Origin: Amanita rubescens
Lineage: Eukaryota; Basidiomycota; Agaricomycetes; Agaricales; Amanitaceae
Direction of reading: 5' to 3'
NCBI GenBank assembly: GCA_015039365.1
Contig: WION01000337.1
Span: 1-56,426 of the forward strand
Length of the DNA: 56,426 bases
The notes below the pieces were generated by a model. The model was given only the letters and a program-made list of their open reading frames with translations, searched no databases and was not told the DNA's origin. Positions 40,841 through 52,900 of the stretch are shown here, in pieces. How positions within the stretch are numbered: the stretch's first letter is position 1; each line of letters starts with the position of its first letter. Made by a program: the position numbers and the translations under genes.

Positions 40841-42924
40841 TCAGATCGTCTTTTCCATAAACCTCTTGCGAAAGAGGACTTTTGCACGGGGGTCAGGCAT
40901 CATTTCGGATGCGATGGTGATATTGGTTGGGCGTCCCGCGCCATTGGCCATCTTGATATCATAGTTTAGAAGGACATGAGCAAGCATGGTTTTCAATTCG
41001 ACAGCCGCAAAAAACCGGCCTGGACTGGTGTGGACATTAGATCTAATCATGGCTAGAAAGCATATAATCGGTTTACATACCATGCCTGACGACCGTTCCC
41101 GAATACAAGATAATCAAGATCAAGTGACGCCAATTTGTGTTTGGTATCTTCACCGCGTTCTTTGCGCATTTTTTCGAACCTGAAGCCATCAAAAGTTTTA
41201 GGATTGGTGTAAATGTCCTGGGAATAAAGCGTATTGCTTGATCACTAGAATAAAACAGGAGGAAAAAGCACCTACTGGATCGAGGTGTATCGGGAGCATT
41301 GGTACAGAGATAATGTTTCCAGCGGGAATAGTGGTGCCGTCTGAGAACGTGTAATCTTTCATCACTAGACGTTTCAGGCCATCTAGCACCGGAAGTTGAG
41401 CGGCGTTTAATATAGAAGGTGGGGACCTACAAGTATTGACCACAGACGATCGTAGTGATTCCTTGATAAAACTATCCACTTTAGAAAGCTTGCCTATTGA
41501 GGCGTGGGTCCAACCGTCCTCTTGAAGTGCAGCCTCGACTTCGTCCCGCATTGGTTGAACATACTCCGGATGAGTTGCCAAGTCATACAAAATATAAGTG
41601 AAACTCTTGGCACAGCATGAGTGCGATTGGTAAGGATCACAGAGCTAGACGGACCATAGTTACTGTGTGAATGGCAGCAAGATTTACAAGGAGAACGTTT
41701 ATAGCCATGCTTCGGATATCACGTTGCCCTCCTTGAGAGGCATCGATTAGCCAGCTGATTAAATCATTCTATCGCGGAAAAAATAAGTGGCAGAAGCCAA
41801 TTATAAATTTGTCGGAAACTGACGGGTTTGTTGGGCCAATCTTTCCCGTGCTTGGCTTCCTGTTCTAGACGCTCTTTGATCAGAGGGTCCAGGTGTCTCA
41901 TTGCGCGCTTGATGTCATTCGACACGTTGGCAAAGCGCGAAGCGAACCTACTTGATGATCAGACTCGGTATGAATCGGATGTCATTATCGCGCTTACGAC
42001 CGTAGGAAAGAAGGGAATCGATTGACGACACGATACGCCTTTATCACGTTAATTGAAAATTCTTTGTTCAGACGTATGAAATCCGGATCTCGCGCTGCAT
42101 ACGTCAAATTTTTGGAACAGCGAAGGAAATCAACAGACACTTACCGAAGGGCAAACCAACGAACACCCTGTTGCTGGTCCTGCAGGTAATATCCATCATA
42201 GTTGAAAATACGTTAACCTTGACCCATTCTGTGCAAAGTCAGCGACGAGATCGCAGATCGACTTTTATTCACCATTTCCTTGGCCAGTGGGTATATAATC
42301 TGCGAATGCAGTCTTAATCTCGTCCTGGATGTCTGCAAATCTGGGTCCGATACTTTGCGTGAATGGATTTGTGATGACATTAATGTATAACGGATTGTGT
42401 ATCTCGGGTCCAACGGTCGCATCCAGACGCATGATCTGTTCAAGAATATAAATGCATTGTAGGAATGACAGTAGCATTGGAAAATCACTTCAATCATAGC
42501 TTCGTGGAACGAGAGGTGTTCTTCAGGAGCGTTTCGGATTTCCTCAATATTGCGTGCACCCGACACCAGAATCATCCACCGAGACATAGTGGGCACTTTA
42601 AAAAATGAACCGCGATACTGAACGCATATGTTGAGAAAACAAACAGCAGATTGTATCTTTTGCTTACTTTGCTGTAGCCTTCTTGCCCCATTTCATGCGC
42701 GTGTTTGCGGAAGCGCCAAGCACCAATGAAAGAGGTCAAAAGTCCACCGGATCCGACGGATGGAATAGACCTTAACTATAATCAAGGTGTATGAGAGATT
42801 CCAAATGTCGACGCGCTCATCATACCTTCCAGTTATTAACCATGGCTCTCCACGCGAATGGGACATAGTAAGTTATGACTAGGGCAAGAACTGCCAGAAA
42901 TGGGGAGAGGATATTCGCCCCCAT
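40841..42924 (-). CDS. Cytochrome P450 monooxygenase
   Basis: A heme-thiolate monooxygenase, probably anchored in the ER; the substrate is unknown. It starts MGANILSPFLAVLALVITYYVPF, a membrane anchor. About eight to nine exons follow. Recognisable parts are SKVPTMSRWMILVSG, the C-helix region EWVKVNVFSTMMDITCRTSNRVFVGLPF, the I-helix segment INVLLVNLAAIHT, the K-helix ESLR (ExxR), FSDGTTIPAGN, the PERF-like region TFDGFRFEKMRKERGE, and the heme loop FGNGRQACPGRFFA. An intron splits the cysteine codon of that loop (TG/T; intron about 41028-41080), so the raw frame hides it. It looks intact. No biosynthetic partners are adjacent. Confidence 0.82.
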
Positions 42925-43276
42925 GTAAAACTTGAATCCGTCCCATATCGCGAAAGATTATATAGGAAACTGCACGTCCTGACTCGAGCACCGATGATAT
43001 CGGTAGATATGCGCCTCATGAGCGGGTTTCGTTTGCTCAGAACTCCCGTGTTATCTTAACAGGTATTTCAGGAGCGTTGATTCTTGGCGTTTTGGATCGG
43101 CCCTCTGCTGGGAGAGGTCACGGTCACGGGTTACCGGTTACGATATACGCGATACGTGCAACAGATATCAAGTTCGCACGATGAGGCAGTCATGGATGCT
43201 TAAGTAGGAGGTGGCGGGTATCAGGTTGTTTAAAGTGCAGATTGCCCCCAATCAACACGCGCGTCAGGCGCATAGC
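42925..43276. other. Intergenic between P450 and coilin
   Basis: About 350 bases holding the P450 promoter and the coilin 3' flank. No TATA box or other element was recognised. Confidence 0.35.
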
Positions 43277-45225
43277 CTACTGCGCGGGAACTAAGTTCAC
43301 GATCTTCCACCCAAGGCTAGAGATATCACCCCAACTGTACTCTTCTTCTTCACCCTCTCCATCCTCACTTTGATTTGCGATACCGAACGCCACCGTAGTC
43401 TCTGTCCCTGGCCGTAATATCTGTCGGATTGTGATAGAAGTACCCTCCACTTTTTCCTAATCAGCTAGTGAGCATATATCTTGTAAAACAAAGGTAGGAG
43501 ACGTACGACCCGCCCGACGCCAAGTAAATGTTCAGGAGTGAACGTTTGCGGATTGATGGCAAGACCCTTTTAGAAATAACTTGACTTTAGATACTCTGGC
43601 TGAAGATCGACGACAGAGACATACCTGCCAACAGACAAGCACACCAGAGTAGAGCTGATCCTGCGTTTCAATCGGAGGAAAGTGCTCCCAGCGTGATTCG
43701 GCGGCTTTCCAATCAAATTGGGCATTTGAACTCCCCTCAACAGTGTCGCCTGTAATATCTCCATCCTCATCGTATGGCAGGTATACGTCGGCATCATCTG
43801 GATCGTCCATCACTCCATCTTTCCCATACCCGAGCCAGTGAGCCTGCTGAAGTTCGCTATCAACTTCTTCGTACGGATCGCGTGATAACCTTTGCTTCTT
43901 TTTCGTGTTTCGCCCAAATTCTACACTTGTAACGAGCATATTGGAAGGCAAAAGACCCTGGGCGGCCAGTTCAGATGGTGGTATAACCCGCGTTTGCAAA
44001 TTAGAAACCAAAGGGCTCTTGTTAGAGCTTTCCGCTGATTCGCTGTTCTTTTGAATAGTCGTTCCGGCAGAATCCGAATCCTGAGTAGACGTCAAAGCGG
44101 TGGTATTTGCTGGCTGTTCTTCTCCGCTATCATCGAAAACAATTTTGCGTACAGTAGGCGCTACCATTGTTTGCCTAAAATTCTTCTTTTTGTTCTTGTT
44201 CCGCAGAGAAGCCATCATGATTTCTCCGTTCGAGTTATCGAGGGTGGTTCCAGGAGTAGATGCGCTCCGATTTTGGGACCTAGAGGTTCGGGATTCGGGC
44301 GCAGACCGTCCATTTAACTCTGGAGCCTGCTTGGTATCTTTTGAGCTCTGTTCAACACGAGCAGGACCCAGAGGCGTCAAGTTCGCATCCGACACGCCTT
44401 GCGGAGGTGTCAGTTCCGCCTCTTTTTCTTCTTTTTCGAATTTGCGCTTCAATCGCCTGCGACGGTTGCGACTTTTTGTGGATGGTTTACCATAACCTGG
44501 GGGGACGGGTGCGACGGCAGGACTGAGATATCATTAATATCATTCAAATAAAAAGAGGAGGGGTTCATACGCCGTGGTCGTTCTGTCACTTGTTTTGTTT
44601 TTGCGAAGTTTTGAAGGTGGCGGCGTAGGTGACGATGATACACTGCTCGAGGAGGTGGATGACGAGGTAGATCCGTAACTTGAAGTGGATTCAGACGACT
44701 CAGACGCCTGGTCGTCTGATTCTGAGGAACTCTCGCTGGAGGGCGAAGACGATTCAGCGCTCTCATAACTGGACGAGGATGATGCCAGCTGGGGTTTGCG
44801 CCTCCCCGACGTTTTCGTTTCAACAGATTTCTTCCGTTTCTTCCTAGCACCTTCCAAGTCTAAAGCACATTCGAACAAATCCACGATTGAAAAAAGGCGA
44901 GCGCACCTTCAGCATATTCCGTCGCCCTTCTCTTCTTCGATACCTCAATGTCCAAGCGAGGCTTATTAAGAACCTGTATGCAAACTAAATCTCCATCCCT
45001 CAGAACTTCAGTGTAAGGAAGGTCGCCTAGTAATTCGAATCCGTCCAAGAGTAGCCGAATGCCATCATGTTGTATGCCACCGGACTGCAATTGTCTTATG
45101 TCACGACAAAGATCTCGTTTAAGTTCCGTAATCGTGACCAAGGGCAATGATACACTTGTTGGCCTTGGAACAAACCATACTTTAAGTTCTTGTAAAGGTG
45201 GAAGAGTTTGTATCCGAAGGCGCAT
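43277..45225 (-). CDS. Coilin-like protein
   Basis: Coilin is the scaffold of nuclear Cajal bodies and takes part in snRNP metabolism. The first exon gives the N-terminal ubiquitin-like coilin domain (MRLRIQTLPPLQELKVWFVPR, ITELKRDL, GIRLLLDGFELL, VLRDGDLVCIQ). A long Ser-rich acidic tract follows. After an intron comes PPGYGKPSTKSRNRRRRLKRK, a nuclear-localisation-like patch. The C-terminal Tudor-like part has LPPSELAAQGLLPSNMLVTSVE-type sequence, then GLAINPQTFTPEHLLGVGR and a last exon EGTSITIRQILRPGTETTVAF ending NLVPAQ. Introns were placed by eye; all joins used keep frame. A broken copy lies at 38.05-38.63 kb. Confidence 0.7.
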
Positions 45226-45341
45226 TGGCGAACGTCACGTATGTCACAAGGTTTCACAGAAACCTTCAAGACACGTCATGACTACACGGGCTTCTGAACC
45301 GCCTAACGTGCGTAAATGTCATTTTTTTGGATATCAGATGA

Positions 45342-46200
45342 ATGAGAAACATGAAGACTACGTCCATTCATGATGAGAGTCTTACGCCGCAAGAGTCTCA
45401 GGAAGAATTGGAAGACATTGTAAAGGTACTGGTTAATCCATTTATTCGCTTGTATCAAATATATTGACCGAGTTTTCAGCCAGGAGACGACTCTGATAGT
45501 GGAAGTGATACTCCTGAATATGGCGATGAGCGCTTGCAACTTTATAAATACGTTGATGCGCAACAGCAGAGAATCGAGAAACAAATCATTTTTGTGAGTA
45601 TATGCGTGAGGTTCGTGGTGTTTCTGAAGAATTTACACATATTACCAGGCTGGCCTATTGTCAATACTGGTCACAATGCATATATTCAGCTCCAGATGGC
45701 TTCGAACAGACTCTGTTTTTCCCGCCGCTCTGCTCTATGCTCGAATATGGCTAGGATTTGATACTTTCGTTAATCGCCCTATCAATACGTCATCTTTGCA
45801 ATCCATAACGCTCCCATCAGGCTCTCTCAACTTGCGAGTTACCGCATATCTACTCGCTAGTGTGATCCTATGCCTCTTGACCGTTGTCGGCGGCGCTATC
45901 TCCCTGCGTTGGTGGCGCGAATACCTCCGCTGTCTATTATTGCCACAGGAGGTCGTTTACGACGATCACTTCAAGCGAAAAATGTTGATGATGATGTCAT
46001 TGTTTCCCATCATGCTGCAATTCTCCGTCCTCCTTGTCCTGGCCAGCGTACTTGAACTTTTGTGGGAATGGAACGAGGCAGTCGCAGCGGTCGTCACTGC
46101 CTTAGTAGGCCTCGTCTCACTTATTGTTGTACCGGCCACCGCTGTGCCACTGGTTCAAAATCTATATGCCGTGTTCACAACCAGTAGTGCATCACGATGA
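45342..46200 (+). CDS. Small multi-pass membrane protein (DUF6535-like layout)
   Basis: Exons 45342-45425, 45480-45593 and 45649-46200, all in phase 0, give about 250 residues. An acidic N-terminus (PGDDSDSGSDTPEYGDERLQLYKYVDAQQQRIEKQI) leads into a first membrane helix (AGLLSILVTMHIF). Three more hydrophobic helices follow (YLLASVILCLLTVVGGAI, LMMMSLFPIMLQFSVLLVLA, AAVVTALVGLVSLIVV). The layout of a cytosolic head followed by paired helices resembles DUF6535 proteins of agarics, but I am not sure of the family. It is divergent from coilin with 116 bases between starts. Confidence 0.6.
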
Positions 46201-46344
46201 TGCGTGGTTTATCCTATACCACGAATCAGCTCTCCATGACTATGTATATTATAAGGCAGTGTCCAAGACGGATATCTGTACAACCCGGTTACGCGGAATA
46301 AAAGAAACTTTAAGCAACCAAGTAGATAAACTGCAGCCGGAAGT

Positions 46345-48545
46345 TTAATCCAATCTTTCCAGTCTCCTGTACCCGTCCGTCTCCGCAGTAATAAACCTCC
46401 TGAAGGCCCAGAACACCACCAGGCAACCGCCCGCAACAAACATCAGACTCATCAACGCATGTTCTGAAACGTAACTTTGGGCGTTTATGAGACCACCACT
46501 CAATGTCTACAAGATTCAACTTAGTTAGTTCATATAAAAGGATGAGAAAACGCGACAAACCCGTGCCAATCTCTCAACTCCACTCTCAGAATGCTGATAA
46601 TCCAATTTTCCATCAACAATGTCTTGAACGACATCCAACAGCCTCTTTGACAGTTGGATCGGGTTACCTTGCGAATCCCGGTTCCAGTAAATCAACCGCT
46701 GCATGACATGCATCAAAAAGATCCGAAATTCAAGGAAAAAAACACAACACAAACCTTGTGATCGGTAATAACGACTTGTACGTCCGCCAACGCCGTAGCG
46801 CCCTCGTCATACTCTATCGCATACATACTCTTTATCCAATCACTCCACTTATCCGCATCCATCCACGCAAACACAACTTCCCTTTCCTTCCGCTCCTTCT
46901 TCACTTTGAGCCCCTTTCCAAACCGCGCTTTCGGCGCGGTGGACTGTGCCCGCCCAGTCCCGGCCGTTCTAGACTTCCACATCGCGACGAGGTCGCCTAT
47001 CCTCTTTTGAACTTTGCCCTCCATCTTTTGCGGTACGGCAGCGATGACGACGAGTGGTTCCTCCGGCGCGGTCATCACCTCTTGGAACGTGTCTTGCGAA
47101 AGTTCGAGGGAGGTGGGAAGGCGGTGTGTTCGTAGCCAAGTTGACAGCTCGTTATTGGGGGCGCGGATCTGCTGCGCGAGGGTGGGGTTGTCTGAGCCTG
47201 CGGGTGGGTAGAGATGGGAGGACAGGAAGATGGAGGAGGGTGTTTTGTACTCGTGATCCTTCAGCGCGATGATCGCCCATGGAGACGAAGAGACTCCGTA
47301 TTGGCGGACAAGTTCAGGTTCGTAAGTGTAAAAGACGGAAGGTTGGCCGAGAAGAGAGGACGCGACATCTTTGAATCCGTTCTGTGAGCGTCGAGAGTTA
47401 GTTCAGAGTTGAATAAGATGTCTGGAATGGGACATACGAGAGTCTCTTGGGTAGGGTGTCTTGTGAACAGGAGCAAGTATACGACGTCTTGCTCGTTAAC
47501 TTGATTCTTCAAGTCATCTACCGATTTCAGGCGACGCAGTGGACTAGAAAAAACTTTTAAAAACGGAATAACTCGCTTAAAAGATGAATGCTTACGGTGC
47601 AGAAGCCTTCTCAACGAATGAGACGAGTTGGTCAAACTTCCTGCCACCCTTATATTCCGTCACGCCCTCGGTTCCTAAAAACAACAGCGTCGGGTATGCT
47701 TCCACCTTGGACTTTTTACACAAGTCGCCGTGGTCTTCGCAATTAATTTCTGCAATGGTGACGTGTCCATTTTGCATGGCTTTGGCGACTTGAACCCAAG
47801 TTGGGGCTAGTTTCTTGCAGTGGCCACACCACGGTGCGAAGAATTTGACAAACATAGGTCCTTGAGCGCGCGTCGAGTTAAAGTTTGATGGGTCTAGAGA
47901 CAGAACTTTGCCGGAGGGATTAAGCGTTGGAAAATGCGGTTCATGTTCAGAGTCCAGCTCAGCGACGGACTTAGAGTCGGGTTTGGAGGGAGGGGTCGGA
48001 GGGGTTTGAGGGGTTGGCGGCGGCGTAGTAGGAGCATGTTTCTTGAGGAAGTCCTTGATAATTGGCAAGTCTCGATCGCCGTCGAAGGTCTGGACAAGTG
48101 CTCCGGAGTTGAACAGTTTCATTTCTGGGTATCCTTCGACTCCATTTTCTTGGCACAAATCTATGATAGAACAGGTTTAGCGGTCATGCTTCCCCATAGA
48201 GACCTTGGACTGACCGCCATGCACGGCGCAATTGACCGTTGCCAACTTGACGTGGGGCATCTCAGTAAGCGCATCTCGTACCAAATTCTTCCAAGTGGGC
48301 GCAAACTTGCGGCAGTGGTGACAGAAAGGCGAAAAGTGTTCAATGAACCAGAAGCCGTCTGAAACAGTCTGCTTGAAGTTCTCGGGTGTGAGTTCGAGAA
48401 TCTCGATTCCGGGGGTTTCGACGGGGGCTGCGCGCGCTACGAGCTCGGCGCCTCGAGCAAAAAATGCTCGAGATTGGAGATCTAGGCAGAGGAAAAGGAG
48501 CGAAGATAGGATGAGGGACGAGGGAAGATGTGATAGAATGAGCAT
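46345..48545 (-). CDS. Protein disulfide isomerase-like, two thioredoxin domains and a membrane anchor
   Basis: An ER thiol-disulfide oxidoreductase. A signal peptide (residues 1 to about 27) is followed by thioredoxin domain a with the active site CHHC at residues 75-78 (FSPFCHHCRKFAPTW). A Pro-rich linker (PPPTPQTPPTPP) leads to domain a' with the classical APWCGHCKKLAPTW. Redox-inactive thioredoxin-like parts follow. Several introns interrupt the second half. The last exon gives a hydrophobic helix (LMSLMFVAGGCLVVFWAF) and a short charged tail ending RRLERLD, so the protein should be a type I membrane protein and not a soluble KDEL protein. The unusual CHHC site may change its redox potential. 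Confidence 0.8.
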
Positions 48546-48779
48546 AAAGACTTGAAGTTATAGTGGCGATGCAGTTGGTAACCGATTTTCTAATCAAACC
48601 TCCACGTCACCCAGCTAATCTAATCAGAACTGTGCTTATAGGTAATCTAAGTTAGTAATCGAAATTTTGGAGACATCTCAGTATCAACGCCGTGTTAGCC
48701 TGAAACGCAATTATCATGTTACTATCGCTGGTATCTGCTGGCAAATCTGATTTATTAGTAGCGTATTATGCCGTGTAGG
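48546..48779. other. Intergenic between PDI-like gene and F-box 4
   Basis: A short stretch with the PDI-like promoter and the F-box 4 3' flank. The motif cagatttattagtagcgta (about 48747) recurs at about 50819 and 52867 after F-box genes 5 and 6. Confidence 0.4.
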
Positions 48780-50276
48780 TCAAGGCCAAAGTTTAATATC
48801 GATGCCCGCCTCCTTCAACTTTGCAATAGCCTCCTCAGACTCTCGTTTTTCATCTCTGCCACCGGGCCTGATATAAATTGTTACGTCCTTTATAATAGCG
48901 ATATCTTCCCTCCAGCTACGACTATTTTCAATCAACGCATTGACTGTTTTCATGCGTGTTTCCACCATACGGAGCACCTCATTGGTGTCACAATCGATAC
49001 GGCCGAGGTCCAAGTCCGTGAGAAATCGTCCAAGAGTGCCACTTGATATACCAATGATAGCTGGGTCGTCCAGTATAGCATCACCTCTAACTGAAAGTGT
49101 GCGGAGCATAGGTGCATTCCGTAAAATAGAAGAGGTCGATAGCGGAAAATTGATGAGTTTGATTTCTTCAAGTCCTTGCATATTATATTGTCGCTTAATA
49201 ATCTCGAAGCTTTCGAATGTCCGGGCGCCATATGATACATATAGCTCGAGTTTGATGAGGGAAGGGCATGTGAAACTGTGCAGAATCGCATTAAGATCTG
49301 TGCCCTCTTCCACGTCCTTGCCAACTGTCAGGCAGAAGTCCCGTAAAGAAGGCATGGTTAACTCCTCTAAGGTGTCGATTTGAAACTTCCGTATCTCTAA
49401 GTTGAGCACTTGCAGGTTTGAAGTCTGGTGCAAGATTTTAAAAAGGGGTTGCAAATTCGCTACAAAATCGAGATGCAGGGATTGTAGCTGGCTCCATGGA
49501 AAAATTGGAGAGAGTTTACCAAGCCAGACATCTAACTCGTCACCGTAAATCGTTAGAGATCGAAGTCGGGTGATAAGATAGTGCGGATCATCCATGTTTA
49601 TGTTCAGCTGGCCCTCGGGAAGTGTGAGATCGAGGCTCAAATCCATTAGATCCGATAAACTGGCCTCGGAGAACGTTGATAATTCCACCAAGTCCTTATA
49701 GGTTAGGGAAAGATGGAGCCTCTTGACACGAAAGGGCAGAAGAATCGTCTGCAACACGTTGGGAATTTCATCGCTGTTCAAGAGCGAGTCTTCAAAATTT
49801 ATTGACAGCCTAACCGGGAGCGTCCCAGCTCGCATAAGCCATCGCCGCCAGTGACGAAGGTAGACAGCTTTGACAACGTTTCTCCTCGACGGGTACATAA
49901 GGTGGGCATTACTCCATAGCTCGAATGTATGAAGTGCCACTCTTCGCCAATGTGAACACACGTGCGATATGGCAAGTTGTGGAGGGGGATCGTCATCGGG
50001 GCCAGGAAAATGCACAGGTCCATAATCTTGCGCAACTAGAATGAATATGCGACTGAGGACTTCGTTCGGAAGACGATTGTGATTGTGAGACGAAACCACG
50101 ATGCCTAGGCGAACAAGGTCCTCTTCAATTCCTTTCCTTTTTTCAACGAGCTTTTCGATTTCTCGGTCGATGGATTTCAAAATCTCCCGTTTCTGCATCA
50201 TGGCATCACGAATGGCGGCCACGTGAGGGTCCTTTTGCGAAAGAAACGGGTTTTCTCCACCATCGAAGAAGTCCAT
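48780..50276 (-). CDS. F-box protein 4 (tandem array copy 1)
   Basis: 498 residues in one coding exon. It has a coiled coil (MMQKREILKSIDREIEKLVEKR) and an F-box (LPNEVLSRIFILVAQDYG, ISHVCSHWRRVAL, ELWSNAHL). The C-terminal leucine-rich region includes FTCPSLIKLELYV and DPAIIGISSGTLGRFL. It is very similar to proteins 5 and 6, with which it forms a head-to-tail array. Likely SCF adaptor; target unknown. Confidence 0.85.
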   Translation of the reverse strand: MDFFDGGENPFLSQKDPHVAAIRDAMMQKREILKSIDREIEKLVEKRKGIEEDLVRLGIVVSSHNHNRLPNEVLSRIFILVAQDYGPVHFPGPDDDPPPQLAISHVCSHWRRVALHTFELWSNAHLMYPSRRNVVKAVYLRHWRRWLMRAGTLPVRLSINFEDSLLNSDEIPNVLQTILLPFRVKRLHLSLTYKDLVELSTFSEASLSDLMDLSLDLTLPEGQLNINMDDPHYLITRLRSLTIYGDELDVWLGKLSPIFPWSQLQSLHLDFVANLQPLFKILHQTSNLQVLNLEIRKFQIDTLEELTMPSLRDFCLTVGKDVEEGTDLNAILHSFTCPSLIKLELYVSYGARTFESFEIIKRQYNMQGLEEIKLINFPLSTSSILRNAPMLRTLSVRGDAILDDPAIIGISSGTLGRFLTDLDLGRIDCDTNEVLRMVETRMKTVNALIENSRSWREDIAIIKDVTIYIRPGGRDEKRESEEAIAKLKEAGIDIKLWP

Positions 50277-50851
50277 CTACTATGTGTAAGCTGGATGTCT
50301 CCTTTGAACAATGAAGCTTACCGTCAATTTGTGGTAACGAATTTGGCCACGCGACTGTGACTGTGGCTGTGACGTGATCCCGCGTCTAGACTCTAAACCA
50401 TTGCAACCCGCCAAATCATTACACAATCTACCCATACTACATTCATACAGCAAGAGAAGAACGGCATGGCTTCGCCTTCAGACCATGTCCGAGCGCGTCT
50501 GACGCCAACTCTTTGGCGGGAAGGGAACATGCAGGGATTGACGATTGCAACCAGCGTAACATCACCGCAAAGTTTAGTTTTTCCTTCGACAACAAGGAAG
50601 CTTACCGTCGATTCCGACTGTTTTACAGCGATGAGCGTGGCCACGCGAGTGTGACTACGTGAACAATTCGCGGCAAAGCCATTAGCATAATCAAATCCAC
50701 GCTACTGCGGAGCTTTGGAAGCGTAACTTTTCATACTACTGGCGGCGGGCCTTGACCAGAAGCGGATTGTAGAGTATCAACACCGTGTTAGAGGCAATTA
50801 TCATGTTCTTAAGTAAATCAGATTTATTAGTAGCGTATGCCAGTGTTATTA
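50277..50851. other. Intergenic of the F-box array, with a conserved block
   Basis: Contains the leader intron of F-box 4 and a block at about 50450-50545 (accatgtccg, ccaactctttggcgggaagg) that recurs at 52545-52630 and 54655-54750. The block lies about 170-300 bases upstream of each ATG. Confidence 0.45.
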
Positions 50852-52342
50852 CTATTTTAAAGTAATATTGATGCCTACCTCCTTCAACTTTGCAATAACC
50901 TCCTCAGACTCTCGTTTTTCATCTCTGCCAGGCCTGGTATAAACTGATACGTCCTTTATAATAGTGATATCTTCCCTCCAGCTACGACTATTTTCAATCA
51001 ACGCATTGACTGTTTTCATGCGTGCTTCCACCATATGGACCACCTCATTGGCATCACAATCGGTCTGGCCAAAGTCCAAGTTCGTGAGAAATCGTCCAAG
51101 AGTGCCACTTGATATACCAATGATAGCTGCGTCGTCCAATATAACATCACCTCTAACTGAAAGCGCGTGGAGCATAGGTGCATTCCGTAAAATAGAAGAG
51201 GTCGATAGCGGAAAATCAACGAGTTTGATTTCTTCAAGTCCTTGCATATTATATTGTCGCTTAATAATCTCGAAGCTTTCGATTGTCCAGGTGCCATATG
51301 ATACATATAGCTTGAGTTTGATGAGGGAAGGGCATGTGAAACTGCGCAGAGTCGCATCAAGATCTGTGCCATCTTCCACGGAATCGCCAACTGTCAGGCA
51401 GAAGTCCCGTAAAGAAGGCATGGTTAACTCCTCTAAGGTGTCGATTTGAAACTTCCGTATCTCTAAGTTGAGCATTTGCAGGTTTGGAGTCTGGTGCAAG
51501 ATTTCGATAAGGGGTTGCAATTCTGCTGCAAAGTCGAGATACAGGGATTGTAGCTGGCTCCATGGAAAAGTTGGAGAGAGTTTACCAAGCCAGACATCTA
51601 ACTCGTCACCGTAAATCGTTAGAGATCGAAGCCGGGCGATAAGATGGTGCGGATCATCCATGTTTATGTTCAGCTGGTCGTCGGGAACTGTGAGATCGAG
51701 GCTCAAATCCATTAGATCCGATAAATTGGCCTCGGAGAACGTTGATAATTCCACCAAGTCCTTATAGGTTAGGGAAAGATGGAGCCTCTTGACACGAAAG
51801 GGCAGAAGAATCGTCTGCAACACGTTGGGAATTTCATCGCTGTCCAAGAGCGAGTTTTCAAAATCTATTGACAGCCTAACCGGGAGCGTCCCAGCTCGCA
51901 TAAGCCATCGCCGCCAGCGACGAAGGTCGACAGCTTTGACAAGGTTTCTCCTCGGCGGGTACATAAGGTGAGCATTGCTCCATAGCTCGAATGTATGAAG
52001 TGCCACTCTTCGCCAATGTGAACACACGTGCGATATGGCAAGTTGTGGAGGGGGATCATCATCGAGGTTAGGAAAATGCACAGGTCCATAATCTTGCGCA
52101 ACTAGAATGAATATGCGACTGAGGACTTCGTTCGGAAGACGATTGTGATTGTGAGACGAAACCGCGATGCCTAGGCGAACCAGGTCCTCTTCAATTCCTT
52201 TCCTTTTTTCAACGAGCTGTTCGATTTCTCGGTCGATGGATTTCAAAATCTCCCGTTTCTGCATCATGGCATCACGAATGGCGGCCACGTGAGAGTCCTT
52301 TTGCGAAAGAAACGGGTTTTCTCCACCATCGAAGAAGTCCAT
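50852..52342 (-). CDS. F-box protein 5 (tandem array copy 2)
   Basis: 496 residues in one coding exon, nearly identical to protein 4 over the coiled coil and F-box. Differences gather in the C-terminal leucine-rich part and tail (end EVIAKLKEVGINITLK). The start codon is 2066 bases from that of copy 1. Recent duplication is likely. Confidence 0.85.
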   Translation of the reverse strand: MDFFDGGENPFLSQKDSHVAAIRDAMMQKREILKSIDREIEQLVEKRKGIEEDLVRLGIAVSSHNHNRLPNEVLSRIFILVAQDYGPVHFPNLDDDPPPQLAISHVCSHWRRVALHTFELWSNAHLMYPPRRNLVKAVDLRRWRRWLMRAGTLPVRLSIDFENSLLDSDEIPNVLQTILLPFRVKRLHLSLTYKDLVELSTFSEANLSDLMDLSLDLTVPDDQLNINMDDPHHLIARLRSLTIYGDELDVWLGKLSPTFPWSQLQSLYLDFAAELQPLIEILHQTPNLQMLNLEIRKFQIDTLEELTMPSLRDFCLTVGDSVEDGTDLDATLRSFTCPSLIKLKLYVSYGTWTIESFEIIKRQYNMQGLEEIKLVDFPLSTSSILRNAPMLHALSVRGDVILDDAAIIGISSGTLGRFLTNLDFGQTDCDANEVVHMVEARMKTVNALIENSRSWREDITIIKDVSVYTRPGRDEKRESEEVIAKLKEVGINITLK

Positions 52343-52900
52343 CTACTATGTGTGAGCTGGATGTTTCCTTCGAACAAGGAAGCTTACCGTCAATTTGTGG
52401 TATAACTAATTTGGCCACGCGACTGTGACTGTGGCCGTGACGTGATCAAAGAGTGACAAAGACCCCCAAGTCGATCGTGCGTCTAAACCATTGCAACCCG
52501 CCATATCATTACAGAATCTACCCATACGACATTCATACAGCAAGAGAAGAACGGCATAGCTTCGCCTTCAGATCATGTCCGAACGCGCCTGATGCCAACT
52601 CTTTGGCGGGAAGGGAATATGCAAGGATTGACGATTGCCTTCTTTGCGACTGTTTTACAGCGATGAGCGTGGCCACGCGAGTGTGACTGACGTGATAAAA
52701 AAAACCCAGTTCGCGGCAAAACCATTAGCATAATCAGATCCACGCTTAGGGCTTTGGGAGCGTAACTTTCACTTCGTTTCCATACTACTGGCGGTGGGCC
52801 TTGACCAGAAACAGATTGTAGAGTATCAGCCCATGTTAGAGGCAATTATCATGTTCTCAAGTAGATCAGATTTATTAGTAGCAGTATGCCAGTGTTATTA
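52343..52900. other. Intergenic of the F-box array, second copy
   Basis: Same layout as 50277-50851: leader intron, conserved block and the 3' motif of the next gene. No other gene. Confidence 0.45.
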
